A stretch of DNA of 23,843 bases from an uncultured Phycisphaerales bacterium (GTDB lineage Bacteria; Planctomycetota; Phycisphaerae; WQYP01). The stretch is taken from contig CAIPTQ010000131.1 in assembly GCA_903868035.1 (NCBI GenBank), positions 1-23,843 on the forward strand, written 5' to 3'. The translations under genes were made by a program, and so were the position numbers. Of this stretch, positions 14,445 through 22,326 are shown piece by piece (position 1 is the stretch's first letter; each line of letters starts with the position of its first letter). The notes under the pieces were generated by a model. That model was not told the DNA's origin. It saw only the letters and a program-made list of their open reading frames with translations, and ran no database searches.

Positions 14445-16214
14445 ATGAATACGCTTGGCCTGATTCTCGCTCAAACAACACATGCTGCTGAAAGCTTGAT
14501 CAAGTTGGGGCCCATCGACTACACAATCCTGATCATCTACTTCGTGTTTGTCCTGGGCATTGGCGCGATCCTTACCCGGTTCACCAAAAGTTCCGGCGAC
14601 TTTTTCCTGTCGGGCCGCGCCATCCCCGCCTGGATCTGCGGACTGGCCTTCATTTCGGCCAACCTGGGAGCACAGGAAGTCATCGGCATGGGGGCCTCGG
14701 GCGCCAAGTACGGCATCATGACCAGCCACTTCTATTGGGTCGGGGCCATCCCCGCGATGGTCTTCATCGGCATCTTCATGATGCCCTTTTACTACGGCTC
14801 CAAGGCCCGGTCGGTGCCGGAATACCTCAAGATGCGTTTTGACGAGAAGACCCGCGCTTTCAACGCGATCACGTTTGCCGGCATGACTGTGCTCTCGTCG
14901 GGTATCTCGATGTACGCCCTGGCTTCGCTGCTGGAATTGCTGCTGAAATGGGACTTTAATTTCAGCCTGCTGATTTCGGCGGCGATCGTGCTGGTCTACA
15001 TCACCCTGGGCGGCTTGACCTCCGCCATTTACAACGAAGTCCTGCAATTCTTCCTGATCGTGCTGGGGTTCATTCCGCTGGTTTACCTGGGACTCAAGGA
15101 TATGGGCGGCTGGGAAGGCCTGAAGGCGCAACTCAATCACGTCTCGGCAAGCCAGCATCTGGCGGATGGCACCTATACCGCCTCCTGGGCGCACATGGCC
15201 AAAGCGGCCGAAAATCCCATGGGGGTGGAATGGTTCGGCATGGTGTTTGGCCTGGGTTTCGTGCTATCGTTCGGGTACTGGTGTACGGACTTCCTCGTCG
15301 TGCAGCGGGCGATGGCGGCCAATTCTATGTCCGCGGCACGCCGCACGCCCCTCATCGCCGCCATTCCGAAAATGCTCTTCCCGATCCTGGTCATCGTGCC
15401 GGGCATGATCGCCATGGCCCTGAACTTCAAGACCGGCGGCACCTTCATTCCCACGAAGGCGGACGGTTCCACCAACTTTGACATGTCCACTCCCGCGATG
15501 CTGGCCCACTACCTGCCCACTGGATTGCTGGGACTGGGCTTGACGGCACTCATGGCCTCCTTCATGTCCGGCATGGCCGGCAATGTGACCGCCTTCAACA
15601 CCGTCTTCACCTACGACATCTACCAAAGCTATATCGCCAAAGGCAAGAGCGACGCCCACTACCTGTGGGTGGGCCGTGCGACGACCGTCGTGGGCATTGT
15701 CATCAGCCTGCTGGCAGCCTATATCTGTCTGGCATTCAACAACATCATGGACGTTCTGCAATTGGTGTTCAGCATCGTCAATGCGCCCTTGTTTGCCACG
15801 TTCATGCTGGGCATGTTCTGGAAGCGCGCCACGGGACACGGGGCCTTTTGGGGTTTGCTATCGGGAACACTCGCGGCAGCGGCCCACCATGGACTGACGC
15901 TGCCCAAGAGCGACGGGCCTTGGAACTGGCTCCACGGTGGTTGGCTCCTCGGTGGGAATAGCTTATACACTTATCCCAAGGACATGGCGCAGAATTTCTG
16001 GGGTGCAATTTTCGCATTTACGGTGTGTCTCGTCGTCACCATCATCGTTTCGCTGGTTACTCCAAAGATTAAAACCGACGAGGACCTCAAGGGCCTGGTC
16101 TACTCCCTGACGCCCAAGATCAAAGACAAGGATATTCCGTGGTACAAGCAGCCCGCGATTCTGGGCGGCATTGTGCTGGTGGCGACGATCATTCTCAATA
16201 TCATCTTCTGGTGA
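14445..16214 (+). CDS. Sodium/solute symporter, SGLT-like (SSS family)
   Basis: This inner-membrane carrier should import a sugar or polyol driven by sodium. The 589-residue product is strongly hydrophobic, with about 13-14 TM helices. Near the N-terminus it reads GDFFLSGRAIPAWICGL then ISANLGAQEVIGMGASG, the TM1/TM2 signature of the glucose/galactose (SGLT) branch. GGLTSAIYNEVLQFFLIVLG and GLGLTALMASFMSG with TAFNTVFTYDIYQSY are also typical. In the TM8 region the usual Ser-Ser pair at the Na2 sodium site appears as Ser-Gly; I judge this from memory of vSGLT. The start at 14445 follows an AGGAG about ten bases upstream. The substrate cannot be told from sequence. A small membrane protein gene follows in the same unit. 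Confidence 0.95.
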   Translation: MNTLGLILAQTTHAAESLIKLGPIDYTILIIYFVFVLGIGAILTRFTKSSGDFFLSGRAIPAWICGLAFISANLGAQEVIGMGASGAKYGIMTSHFYWVGAIPAMVFIGIFMMPFYYGSKARSVPEYLKMRFDEKTRAFNAITFAGMTVLSSGISMYALASLLELLLKWDFNFSLLISAAIVLVYITLGGLTSAIYNEVLQFFLIVLGFIPLVYLGLKDMGGWEGLKAQLNHVSASQHLADGTYTASWAHMAKAAENPMGVEWFGMVFGLGFVLSFGYWCTDFLVVQRAMAANSMSAARRTPLIAAIPKMLFPILVIVPGMIAMALNFKTGGTFIPTKADGSTNFDMSTPAMLAHYLPTGLLGLGLTALMASFMSGMAGNVTAFNTVFTYDIYQSYIAKGKSDAHYLWVGRATTVVGIVISLLAAYICLAFNNIMDVLQLVFSIVNAPLFATFMLGMFWKRATGHGAFWGLLSGTLAAAAHHGLTLPKSDGPWNWLHGGWLLGGNSLYTYPKDMAQNFWGAIFAFTVCLVVTIIVSLVTPKIKTDEDLKGLVYSLTPKIKDKDIPWYKQPAILGGIVLVATIILNIIFW

Positions 16215-16230
16215 TTGAAAGGAGTTTTCT

Positions 16231-16461
16231 ATGAGCGGTGGACCAATAGGCATGGATATTCGCCTGCCGATCGGTTTGATGTTCACCATTGTGGGTGCCA
16301 TCCTGGTGGTGTTTGGCGCGGTGACCAACGGCGACAAAATGTATGCCGATCACTCCCTGGGCATCAACATCAATCTCTGGTGGGGCATGGTGCTGGCATT
16401 GTTTGGAATCATCATGCTGGGGCTCTGCTGGTGGTCGACGCAGAAGGAAAAGAAGTCCTGA
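16231..16461 (+). CDS. Small two-helix membrane protein, probable symporter partner
   Basis: The product is 76 residues with two hydrophobic helices (about 12-32, LPIGLMFTIVGAILVVFGAV; and about 50-68, WGMVLALFGIIMLGLCWW), separated by a short polar loop (TNGDKMYADHSLGININL), and a basic tail QKEKKS. It starts 16 bases after the symporter stop. GGAG lies upstream, and a terminator follows directly, so it is the last gene of a two-gene unit. It does not resemble the DUF4212 small subunits known to accompany some other symporters. A role in stabilising or tuning the carrier is inferred from position only. Confidence 0.85.
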   Translation: MSGGPIGMDIRLPIGLMFTIVGAILVVFGAVTNGDKMYADHSLGININLWWGMVLALFGIIMLGLCWWSTQKEKKS

Positions 16462-16498
16462 TGCCCGGCCCAGACACCATAAATGCATAAACACCCGA

Positions 16499-16530
16499 AC
16501 ACCTGCGCCGCCTGGACGCAGGTGTTTTTT
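16499..16530 (+). terminator. Rho-independent terminator of the symporter unit
   Basis: The stem ACACCTGCG / CGCAGGTGT (nine perfect pairs) with a nine-base loop is followed by TTTTT. It lies 37 bases after the small membrane protein stop. This is the clearest intrinsic terminator in the window. From here to 16673 I see no gene. Confidence 0.93.
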
Positions 16531-16673
16531 GCGCAGTGGCGGTTGAACCCAGACAATCGCCGCCCTCACACATGGACCGTGCGCAACCCCAAGTCGGGAT
16601 CGTGATCCTGAACCCCGTGGCCCCGTCGGGCTAAATTTGATCGCGGCCACGCGTTACGCACGAGGGATGACGT

Positions 16674-17288
16674 TCAGGTGAGGGGGCGGAAGTAGCCTTT
16701 GACGCAGGTGGGATTGCGGACGCAAATTTGGATGTGATTTTGGTCGTAAAAGGAAGCGCCCTGGTAGAGCGGGCGGCCTTCGATGAAGGCGGCGCGGACG
16801 GAGTCGAAGGGGCGGAGGTGTTCGTCGCGGCGATATTCATGGATGGTGTTGATGACGCTGCAATCCAAATCCCGCAAAATGGCATCCGAACTCGCGCCAA
16901 GGGGCCGGTTGACGGGCATGGGACGTCCGGAACTTGTGGTGGTTTTTTCCAGCAACCTATGGGCTCGGCGGACGATATCGAAATATTGCGCATCCAACAA
17001 GTCGAGGCAATGCCTCAGATCGAGGACCGCGCCCAGGATCGCCGGCTGGCGAATTTTTCCTTGTTTGGGTGAGGGTCGGGACATGCTGATTTGGGCGTAT
17101 TGCAGCGCTCGGGCGGGGCTGGCCTCCCAGAAATAGATGCCGGTGCCGAGCCAGTCAAATGTATTTTCGCTCGGGCGCAGGTGCTGGATACGTCCGGAGA
17201 GGATGGCATTGGCGGTGGAGGCGTCGCACCCGTGGAATCCAAGCACGAAGCCCGCGCGAAAGGAATTGCCTTCTTCTATTTCGGGCAT
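16674..17288 (-). CDS. Putative PARP-like ADP-ribosyltransferase (toxin candidate)
   Basis: I do not know a name for this 204-residue protein. Its motifs recall the PARP/diphtheria-toxin ADP-ribosyltransferase fold. GFHG near the start places H19 as the NAD-binding histidine. LGTGIYFWE holds Y52 and matches the GxGIYF segment of PARPs. The C-terminal segment NHIQICVRNPTCVKGYF lines up with the strand that carries the catalytic Glu in PARP1, but the Glu position is His (H185) here. The middle is helical and polar, with no signal peptide or TM helix, so the protein is cytosolic. It is translated from an ATG lying inside the end of a 54-residue gene. That layout suggests a toxin or effector with a small partner. 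The enzymatic assignment is inference from motifs. Confidence 0.6.
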   Translation of the reverse strand: MPEIEEGNSFRAGFVLGFHGCDASTANAILSGRIQHLRPSENTFDWLGTGIYFWEASPARALQYAQISMSRPSPKQGKIRQPAILGAVLDLRHCLDLLDAQYFDIVRRAHRLLEKTTTSSGRPMPVNRPLGASSDAILRDLDCSVINTIHEYRRDEHLRPFDSVRAAFIEGRPLYQGASFYDQNHIQICVRNPTCVKGYFRPLT

Positions 17289-17440
17289 CTTTTGGCCGAT
17301 TTCTTGGGAAGTTTATTCCAGATGCCGGCGCGGATCAGGAACCGGCGGGAGGCCTCCGGCGAGGCCAGAACCCGCTTCCTAAACCGCTTTTCGGCCTTCA
17401 TGTGCTCTTCAACTATTTCTTTAACGGTCATTGGGCTCAT
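17276..17440 (-). CDS. Small basic protein, antitoxin/partner candidate
   Basis: A 54-residue frame runs from the ATG at 17440 to a TAG at 17276 and overlaps the next gene by 13 bases. GAGG lies seven bases before the ATG. The protein is helical and basic, with VKEIVEEHMKAEKRFRKRVL, then ASPEASRRFLIRAGIW, then a Lys-rich tail. The SPEASRRFLIRAGI segment feels like a pattern seen in small proteins encoded just ahead of toxin-like genes; this is memory, not a search. The overlap implies coupled translation with the transferase-like gene. No HTH or known antitoxin domain is visible. Confidence 0.6.
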   Translation of the reverse strand: MSPMTVKEIVEEHMKAEKRFRKRVLASPEASRRFLIRAGIWNKLPKKSAKRCPK

Positions 17441-17467
17441 GGAGGCACCTCGCATTCAACGAGGAAT

Positions 17468-17497
17468 AGAATAGCACATTTTCGGGACGCGTGCCAA
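17468..17497 (-). promoter_or_regulatory. Promoter of the small protein / ART-like pair
   Basis: On the minus strand TTGGCA (17492-17497) and TATTCT (17468-17473) are 18 bases apart, matching consensus at five and four of six positions. It lies 27 bases before the start of the 54-residue gene, so it would give a short leader. Confidence 0.6.
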
Positions 17498-17499
17498 GA

Positions 17500-17539
17500 G
17501 GGAGGGCGGTGGAGGGCGGGTAGGCGGGTAGGGTGGGGG
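17500..17539 (+). repeat. G-rich tandem repeat with G-quadruplex pattern
   Basis: Seven runs of three or more G lie within 40 bases. GGAGGGCGG occurs twice (17501-17509, 17511-17519), and CGGGTAGG occurs twice in tandem (17517-17532). The tract abuts the -35 element of the ART-like pair's promoter. Confidence 0.65.
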
Positions 17540-17599
17540 CCGGTCTGTAAATGGGTTGCGCGAGGGTGAGCTACCACGCCAGCATGTCCGCAAAAAGCA

Positions 17600-17628
17600 T
17601 TGCCCGACACCCTTCCACAGGCCATAAT
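17600..17628 (+). promoter_or_regulatory. Promoter of the HEAT-like secreted protein gene
   Basis: TTGCCC (17600-17605) and CATAAT (17623-17628) are separated by 17 bases, matching consensus at four and five of six positions. The site lies 40 bases before the ATG. Confidence 0.5.
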
Positions 17629-17668
17629 TCATACCCTGCGAAGCACCCCATAATAGAAAGGATCATCC

Positions 17669-19207
17669 ATGGGTATGTCCAATATTTTCGCCGCCTTCCT
17701 CATGCTCCTGCTCACCGTCAGCGGCGGCAACACCCCCGGCACGCGGCGCAACGACCTGCTGGATATGATCCCCACCCCGGCCTACTGGCGCGCCAAAAAT
17801 GTCACCGTGACCCGCGCCCAGCTCGAAGCCGACATCGGCGTGGCCACGCCGCCCCCCCAGAACCTCGCCGGGCTGGCCAAAAACCTCGAATCCCTCAGCC
17901 GCCGCGAAGACGCCAAAAAACAGCTCCTCGCCGCCGGCGCCGCCGCGCTGGATGCCCTTCAGGCCGAAACCCAATCCGCCGACCCCGAGGCCGCCGCCAT
18001 GGCCAAGGACATCATCGACACCATCACCCAGCACGGCAAAGAGCAGGACGTCCGCCGCCTGATGGCCATCCGCACCCTCGGCGAACGCAAGGAAAAAGAC
18101 TCCCTGCCGCTGCTCAAGTCCCTGGCCGATTCCAAGGAGCTTTTCGTCGCCGATTACGCCGCCCGCGCCATTTCACAAATCGAAGGCACGCCACTCAAGC
18201 CCGTCGAACTATCCAATCCCGCCGACGACCTCAAGCTGCTTCCCGCCTCCACCGGCATCGTCGGCCAGACCACCGGCCTGGGTATGCCCGGCTTCAATCT
18301 CGAGGCACTGGTCGCCCAGATGCTCGCGATCAACCCGCCCAACGGCCCGGCGCCCAACCCCGCCGACAAGGACGCCATGCTCGACAACCTGACGCGGCAG
18401 CTTCTGGAAATCGCCGAAGCGGTGGGCAATTGCCGCGCCGACAGCGCCACCGTGGCCGTTTCCGCCGACATCGGCGGCAACAATGATTGGTTCATCATCA
18501 GCGTCCGCGGCCTGTACGACCGCCAGGCCGTCGCCAATTATGCCTCCAAACTCAACCGCACCCCGCTGGCGCACGACGGCGACATGATCAAACTGAATCT
18601 CACCAGCGATACGGTTGCTCTGTTCCCCTCCAACCGCCAGCTTGTCTTGATCGCCGCCAACCCCGCCAACACGCCCATCGCCACCGTCCTGGATCCCTTC
18701 ACCGAAGCCCTCACCACCGGCAAGCCCGGCACCCTCGCCGACAACAAAACGCTCGACGGCCTCCTCAAGTCGATCGACCAAACCGGCCCGCTCTGGATCG
18801 CCTGCATCCCCAGCGCCAAGATGAGGCAATCCATGCCCATCTTCGGCGCCTTTGACACCCTGGCCCTGACCGCCAAGGAAGAAAAGGGCGCGGTGAAAAT
18901 CACCGCCACCGCCCGCGGCACCGGCGACATCCAGGCCGCCGTGGACCAGTTCAATTCCGTGCAAAACATGCTGCTTCCCAATATCAAACGGCTCCTCGAC
19001 ATGAGCAAGGATTTCCAGCCGCTCGTAGATGCCGTCGAATCCGCCAAAATCACCGCCGACGACAAAGGTGCCACCGCCACCGCCACACTTTCCCCCGAGT
19101 TCGCCAAGAGTGTACTGGCCGCCATCATCAGTCAATTCCGCCTGACCCAAACCATCCCCGTCGCCCCGCCCCCCGCAGTTGACGTGCGAATGCTTCGTCG
19201 GGATTGA
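17669..19207 (+). CDS. Secreted protein with HEAT-like N-terminal region
   Basis: I do not recognise a named family. The 512-residue product starts with a short hydrophobic signal (IFAAFLMLLLTVSGG). A helical region at about 60-170 has HEAT-like pairs (DVRRLMAIRTLGERKEKDSLPLLKSLADSKELFVADYAARAI). The rest is a mixed alpha/beta domain that includes a segment rich in Asn/Pro (INPPNGPAPNPADK). No catalytic motif is visible. AAAGGA lies six bases before the ATG. The last codons fall in a short sequence that is repeated downstream of the stop (19231-19264), so the C-terminus may be recently rearranged. A HEAT-repeat sensor or scaffold in the envelope is one possibility; the function is unknown. 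Confidence 0.85.
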   Translation: MGMSNIFAAFLMLLLTVSGGNTPGTRRNDLLDMIPTPAYWRAKNVTVTRAQLEADIGVATPPPQNLAGLAKNLESLSRREDAKKQLLAAGAAALDALQAETQSADPEAAAMAKDIIDTITQHGKEQDVRRLMAIRTLGERKEKDSLPLLKSLADSKELFVADYAARAISQIEGTPLKPVELSNPADDLKLLPASTGIVGQTTGLGMPGFNLEALVAQMLAINPPNGPAPNPADKDAMLDNLTRQLLEIAEAVGNCRADSATVAVSADIGGNNDWFIISVRGLYDRQAVANYASKLNRTPLAHDGDMIKLNLTSDTVALFPSNRQLVLIAANPANTPIATVLDPFTEALTTGKPGTLADNKTLDGLLKSIDQTGPLWIACIPSAKMRQSMPIFGAFDTLALTAKEEKGAVKITATARGTGDIQAAVDQFNSVQNMLLPNIKRLLDMSKDFQPLVDAVESAKITADDKGATATATLSPEFAKSVLAAIISQFRLTQTIPVAPPPAVDVRMLRRD

Positions 19208-19264
19208 CGATCACGACGCCGGACTGGCCCGTCGCCCCGCGCCCCACGGTTGACGTGCGTATGC
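19160..19264. repeat. 34-base direct repeat at the 3' end of the HEAT-like gene
   Basis: Copies at 19160-19193 and 19231-19264 agree at 30 of 34 positions, share the core GTTGACGTGCG and are 71 bases apart. The first copy is coding (last residues of the protein); the second lies after the stop. Confidence 0.75.
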
Positions 19265-19313
19265 CGTAAGCGTGCATCCGATTTGACGCCGCCCGCCCTC
19301 CACCTACGTTCTT

Positions 19314-19350
19314 CTCACTATGGACGCCGGCACCTCCGGTCGCGACGCCA
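19314..19350 (+). pseudogene. Fragment identical in 35/37 bases to the polA gene
   Basis: This 37-base segment matches 23068-23104 in the polA coding sequence with two C-to-T differences, in the same orientation. In the matching frame it reads LTMDAGTSGRDA, as in polA. Weaker similarity extends about 25 bases to the left, with a three-base insertion. It lies between the HEAT-like gene and the end of the M56 gene, where no polA is present. Confidence 0.8.
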
Positions 19351-19390
19351 CGGCATTATTTCAGGTATCCCTTGCCGCCCCTGCGTATCC

Positions 19391-22246
19391 TCACGGCATC
19401 GATGCCGCCGCCTTCGTAGTCGCTGCCGCCGCATCGTCCAGCTTCTTGATATAGGCCCGGATTTCCGATTCTTTCGAGACGTCGCACGTGACCAACACCG
19501 AATTGGTATCTGGGTTGGGTACGAAATACGCCGCGATCAGAGGGGCCGTGGTGCCGTTCCCTACTAGGGCGGGTATGGTGGTTCTGCTGGCCGCGCCTGG
19601 AGGGGTGGTTGTGTATTGCGCATGAAGCGTCACCGCGATCTCCGCAGCCTTGGCCGCCTTGAGCTTAACGATGAAAAAGACACTGGTATGGACCAGATCG
19701 TCCATTCTCTCCAATCTCGCGATCAGTTCCCTGGCCTGGGTCAAGTCCTCCTCTGTGCCTGTTATGATGATCGTGTTGCCGCCTTCGTCCACGCTTGCCC
19801 GCGCATTGGAGCGGATGCCATCGGCCCTCGGCGGCGCGAACATGTTGTTCACCAGTCGCGCCACATCTTTGCCATTGGCCGTCTTCAACGCCACGCGCTC
19901 AGTCTTCACCTGGCCCGGCGCGGTGTCCGCCACAACGCCCCGCGTCGTCGCCGGCGATCCAGTGGCGTTCCTGGCGGAGACCTGGATCAGGTCGCCGCTC
20001 TGCAAGAAGCGATCGGCCTGGGCTCCGGCCAAGAGGCCCACGGGATCGATGTGTTCAGTGTGTATCGCCGCAGTATTCCCCTCCGTCCGCCGGTACAGCG
20101 TGATGTCGAGGGCGTCCGGATTCCCAAGATCCACGTGGGCCAGCGCCAGACCCTGCTTGATCGTCATCCTGGGCTCCACGATGTTGTACGTGCCCTGATC
20201 CCCGCCGCCCAGCACCGAGAAGGTTCCCTCGCCGTTGGCCACTGCCGGACCTTGTGCCGGAACGATCGCCGGCATCCGCGCCACAATCACCACATCGCCA
20301 TCCTCCGCCCGCATGCCTCCCTTTCCTGCACTGCTCAACTCTTTCCAACTCAACGTCGTGCGGCTCTCACGCTCCCCTGCGCCGCGCCGCACCACCGTCA
20401 CGCCCATCGCCTCCTTTTCCCCCTTTATCCCCGCCAACTCCACCGCCTCCGCAATCGTGCTTCGCTCGCCCGTCCCTTCTTTCACGCTTCGATAGCCCGC
20501 AGGTCGTTCCACCTCTCCTATGACGTACACCGCCCCCACCGCCCCAGGCACCGTCGTCGCCCTCGTTTCCGCTCCTCCCGCCTGCGTCGCCAGCCTCGTC
20601 GCCGCGCCCTCCCCTGCACCTTCAATCCGCACCGGCACCGGCCTGCCTCTGATGCCCCCGAGCATCGGCTGCAATTCCAGCCGGCGCGTCTGCCCCAGCA
20701 GGTTATGCCCCTCCCAGTTCACCAGCCGGTGCAAGCGTATCCCAAACGATACTCGCTCCCCCGGCTTCACTTCCTTCCCCGTCGGTGAATTCCCCACCTT
20801 CGACCAGTAATCATCCATGTTGTCCGCCCGCCAGTAATGATCCGATCCCCGATTAGAGTCGATGGTCAGGATGTCCAGCCCGATCACCCACTCCTCCGCT
20901 TCGGATCTCCGCCCGCTGCTCAAATTCTGCACTGGAATCTCAAGCGCCGTCGTTCCCGTGTTCCACACCTCCAACCGCGCCTGACACGACTGTTCCGACA
21001 GTGCGGGCACGCCATCCTGATCCAGTCGCGGCACGACCAAGCGAATCCGCAGCCCGTTCGTTGCCTCTCCCCATCCTGCATCGGGGTTGTCAGCCCGTGT
21101 CGCCGCCGATCCGTTCGTGGCGCCGGCGCCACCTGCCTTCGCTTGTAGGGCTGCCTCCTGCCCCCGCGCCCGCAACATTCCCAGGGCTGCCGCTATCCCC
21201 ACAATGACCGCCAGGACGCCCACCCCCACCCGCCACGTCACTCCGCGCCGATTCCGCCGGCCATCCAGGATGGCCAGGAGTCGTCCCTCCAGAGTTGAGG
21301 TCCGCGCCATCGCCAAGGCTCCTGTCGGCACATGCCCGCCGCGCATCAGCGGCGCGGCATACTCCATCAATGCCGCCGCATACGTCGATCCTCTTGTCCC
21401 CGCGCCCAGCACGCGATCGTCGCAGGCCCGCTCGCATTCCGCCTGCACTCGTGCCACGGCCACCCAGGCCAGTGGATGATACCAGTACAGGGCACGCACG
21501 CAGCGCAGGAACAATTGCAACAGACAATCCTGCCGCCCTATGTGCGCCAGCTCATGCAGCAGCGCCATACGCCGCCGTTCGTCCGGCCAGTTCATCGCTT
21601 CTGCCGGCAGCAGGATCACAGGTCGCCGCACGCCGTATGTCAGCGGCACCGCACAGCGGCCGTTCTGTCGCAGTTCCACTTGTCTCTTGACGCCCGCCAC
21701 CGTTGCCAGGCGAGCCAGCAATTCCCGCCAGGGCGTTTCCTTCACCTCCGCCCCCTCACGCCGCAATCGCCGCAGCCGCAGCGCCCCCAGCGCCAGCGGC
21801 ACCAGCATCGCCAGCACGCCCGCAGTCCACAAAGTCACAACAAGCCAAGGCCCGCTGATGGCCAGAGGCGGCGCGATAGCCGTCACCGTCACCGGTGGCG
21901 CGGCGGGCGTCGCAGGCTCCCCTGCGGCCGGAATGTCCCGGATTGCATCGAGTGTGATCGGCTCCGGGGACATCGCCGGTACATTCGGGAGCGGCGGGGC
22001 TTTCACGGCCATCCAATTCGGCAACACTCCCCACCCCGGCAACACGAACGTCAGCACTGGCAACAGCAGGAGCCCCGCCGCCGCCGCCACCCACACCCAA
22101 TGCCGCACCGCCGCCGATCCGCGCCGCATCCCCGCCGTCACCCCCCACGCCAGCAAGAGCAGCACCGTCCCCTTCACCGCCGCCTCCGCCACCACCATCA
22201 GCCCCGCCATCGCCCCCGCCGAATCCCACGTCCATTCAATACCCAT
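19391..22246 (-). CDS. BlaR1-type M56 peptidase fused to SLBB-like and secretin-N-like modules
   Basis: BlaR1/MecR1-type proteins are membrane zinc proteases that sense a signal and lead to cleavage of a BlaI-type repressor. The 951-residue protein has TM helices at about 18-38, 50-70 and 133-158. The peptidase follows, with HELAH at 231-235 and the downstream CDD at 275-277, and then a fourth TM helix at about 339-357. In place of a beta-lactam-binding domain it carries a beta-rich segment (about 396-545). Two SLBB-like modules (about 572-657, VYVIGEVERPAGYRSV; and about 675-757) and two secretin N/NolW-like modules (about 782-850, and 855-937, HTSVFFIVKLKAAKAAEI) follow. The ATG at 22246 has GAGGAG seven bases upstream. 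The blaI-like gene lies upstream on the same strand. The module assignments are from sequence patterns, not a search. Confidence 0.85.
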   Translation of the reverse strand: MGIEWTWDSAGAMAGLMVVAEAAVKGTVLLLLAWGVTAGMRRGSAAVRHWVWVAAAAGLLLLPVLTFVLPGWGVLPNWMAVKAPPLPNVPAMSPEPITLDAIRDIPAAGEPATPAAPPVTVTAIAPPLAISGPWLVVTLWTAGVLAMLVPLALGALRLRRLRREGAEVKETPWRELLARLATVAGVKRQVELRQNGRCAVPLTYGVRRPVILLPAEAMNWPDERRRMALLHELAHIGRQDCLLQLFLRCVRALYWYHPLAWVAVARVQAECERACDDRVLGAGTRGSTYAAALMEYAAPLMRGGHVPTGALAMARTSTLEGRLLAILDGRRNRRGVTWRVGVGVLAVIVGIAAALGMLRARGQEAALQAKAGGAGATNGSAATRADNPDAGWGEATNGLRIRLVVPRLDQDGVPALSEQSCQARLEVWNTGTTALEIPVQNLSSGRRSEAEEWVIGLDILTIDSNRGSDHYWRADNMDDYWSKVGNSPTGKEVKPGERVSFGIRLHRLVNWEGHNLLGQTRRLELQPMLGGIRGRPVPVRIEGAGEGAATRLATQAGGAETRATTVPGAVGAVYVIGEVERPAGYRSVKEGTGERSTIAEAVELAGIKGEKEAMGVTVVRRGAGERESRTTLSWKELSSAGKGGMRAEDGDVVIVARMPAIVPAQGPAVANGEGTFSVLGGGDQGTYNIVEPRMTIKQGLALAHVDLGNPDALDITLYRRTEGNTAAIHTEHIDPVGLLAGAQADRFLQSGDLIQVSARNATGSPATTRGVVADTAPGQVKTERVALKTANGKDVARLVNNMFAPPRADGIRSNARASVDEGGNTIIITGTEEDLTQARELIARLERMDDLVHTSVFFIVKLKAAKAAEIAVTLHAQYTTTPPGAASRTTIPALVGNGTTAPLIAAYFVPNPDTNSVLVTCDVSKESEIRAYIKKLDDAAAATTKAAASMP

Positions 22247-22326
22247 TACATTTCTCCTCACATGCCGTCGGCAAACCAAACATACCTTCGGGGCCTTCGT
22301 GTGCGTCGTGTCTTCGTGCTTCGTCG

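Noticed and set aside
14277..15194. A 305-codon open frame on the minus strand overlapping the symporter
   Set aside because: It is antisense to a well-supported transporter, is rich in His, Asp and Gln, and has no motif or plausible ribosome-binding site.
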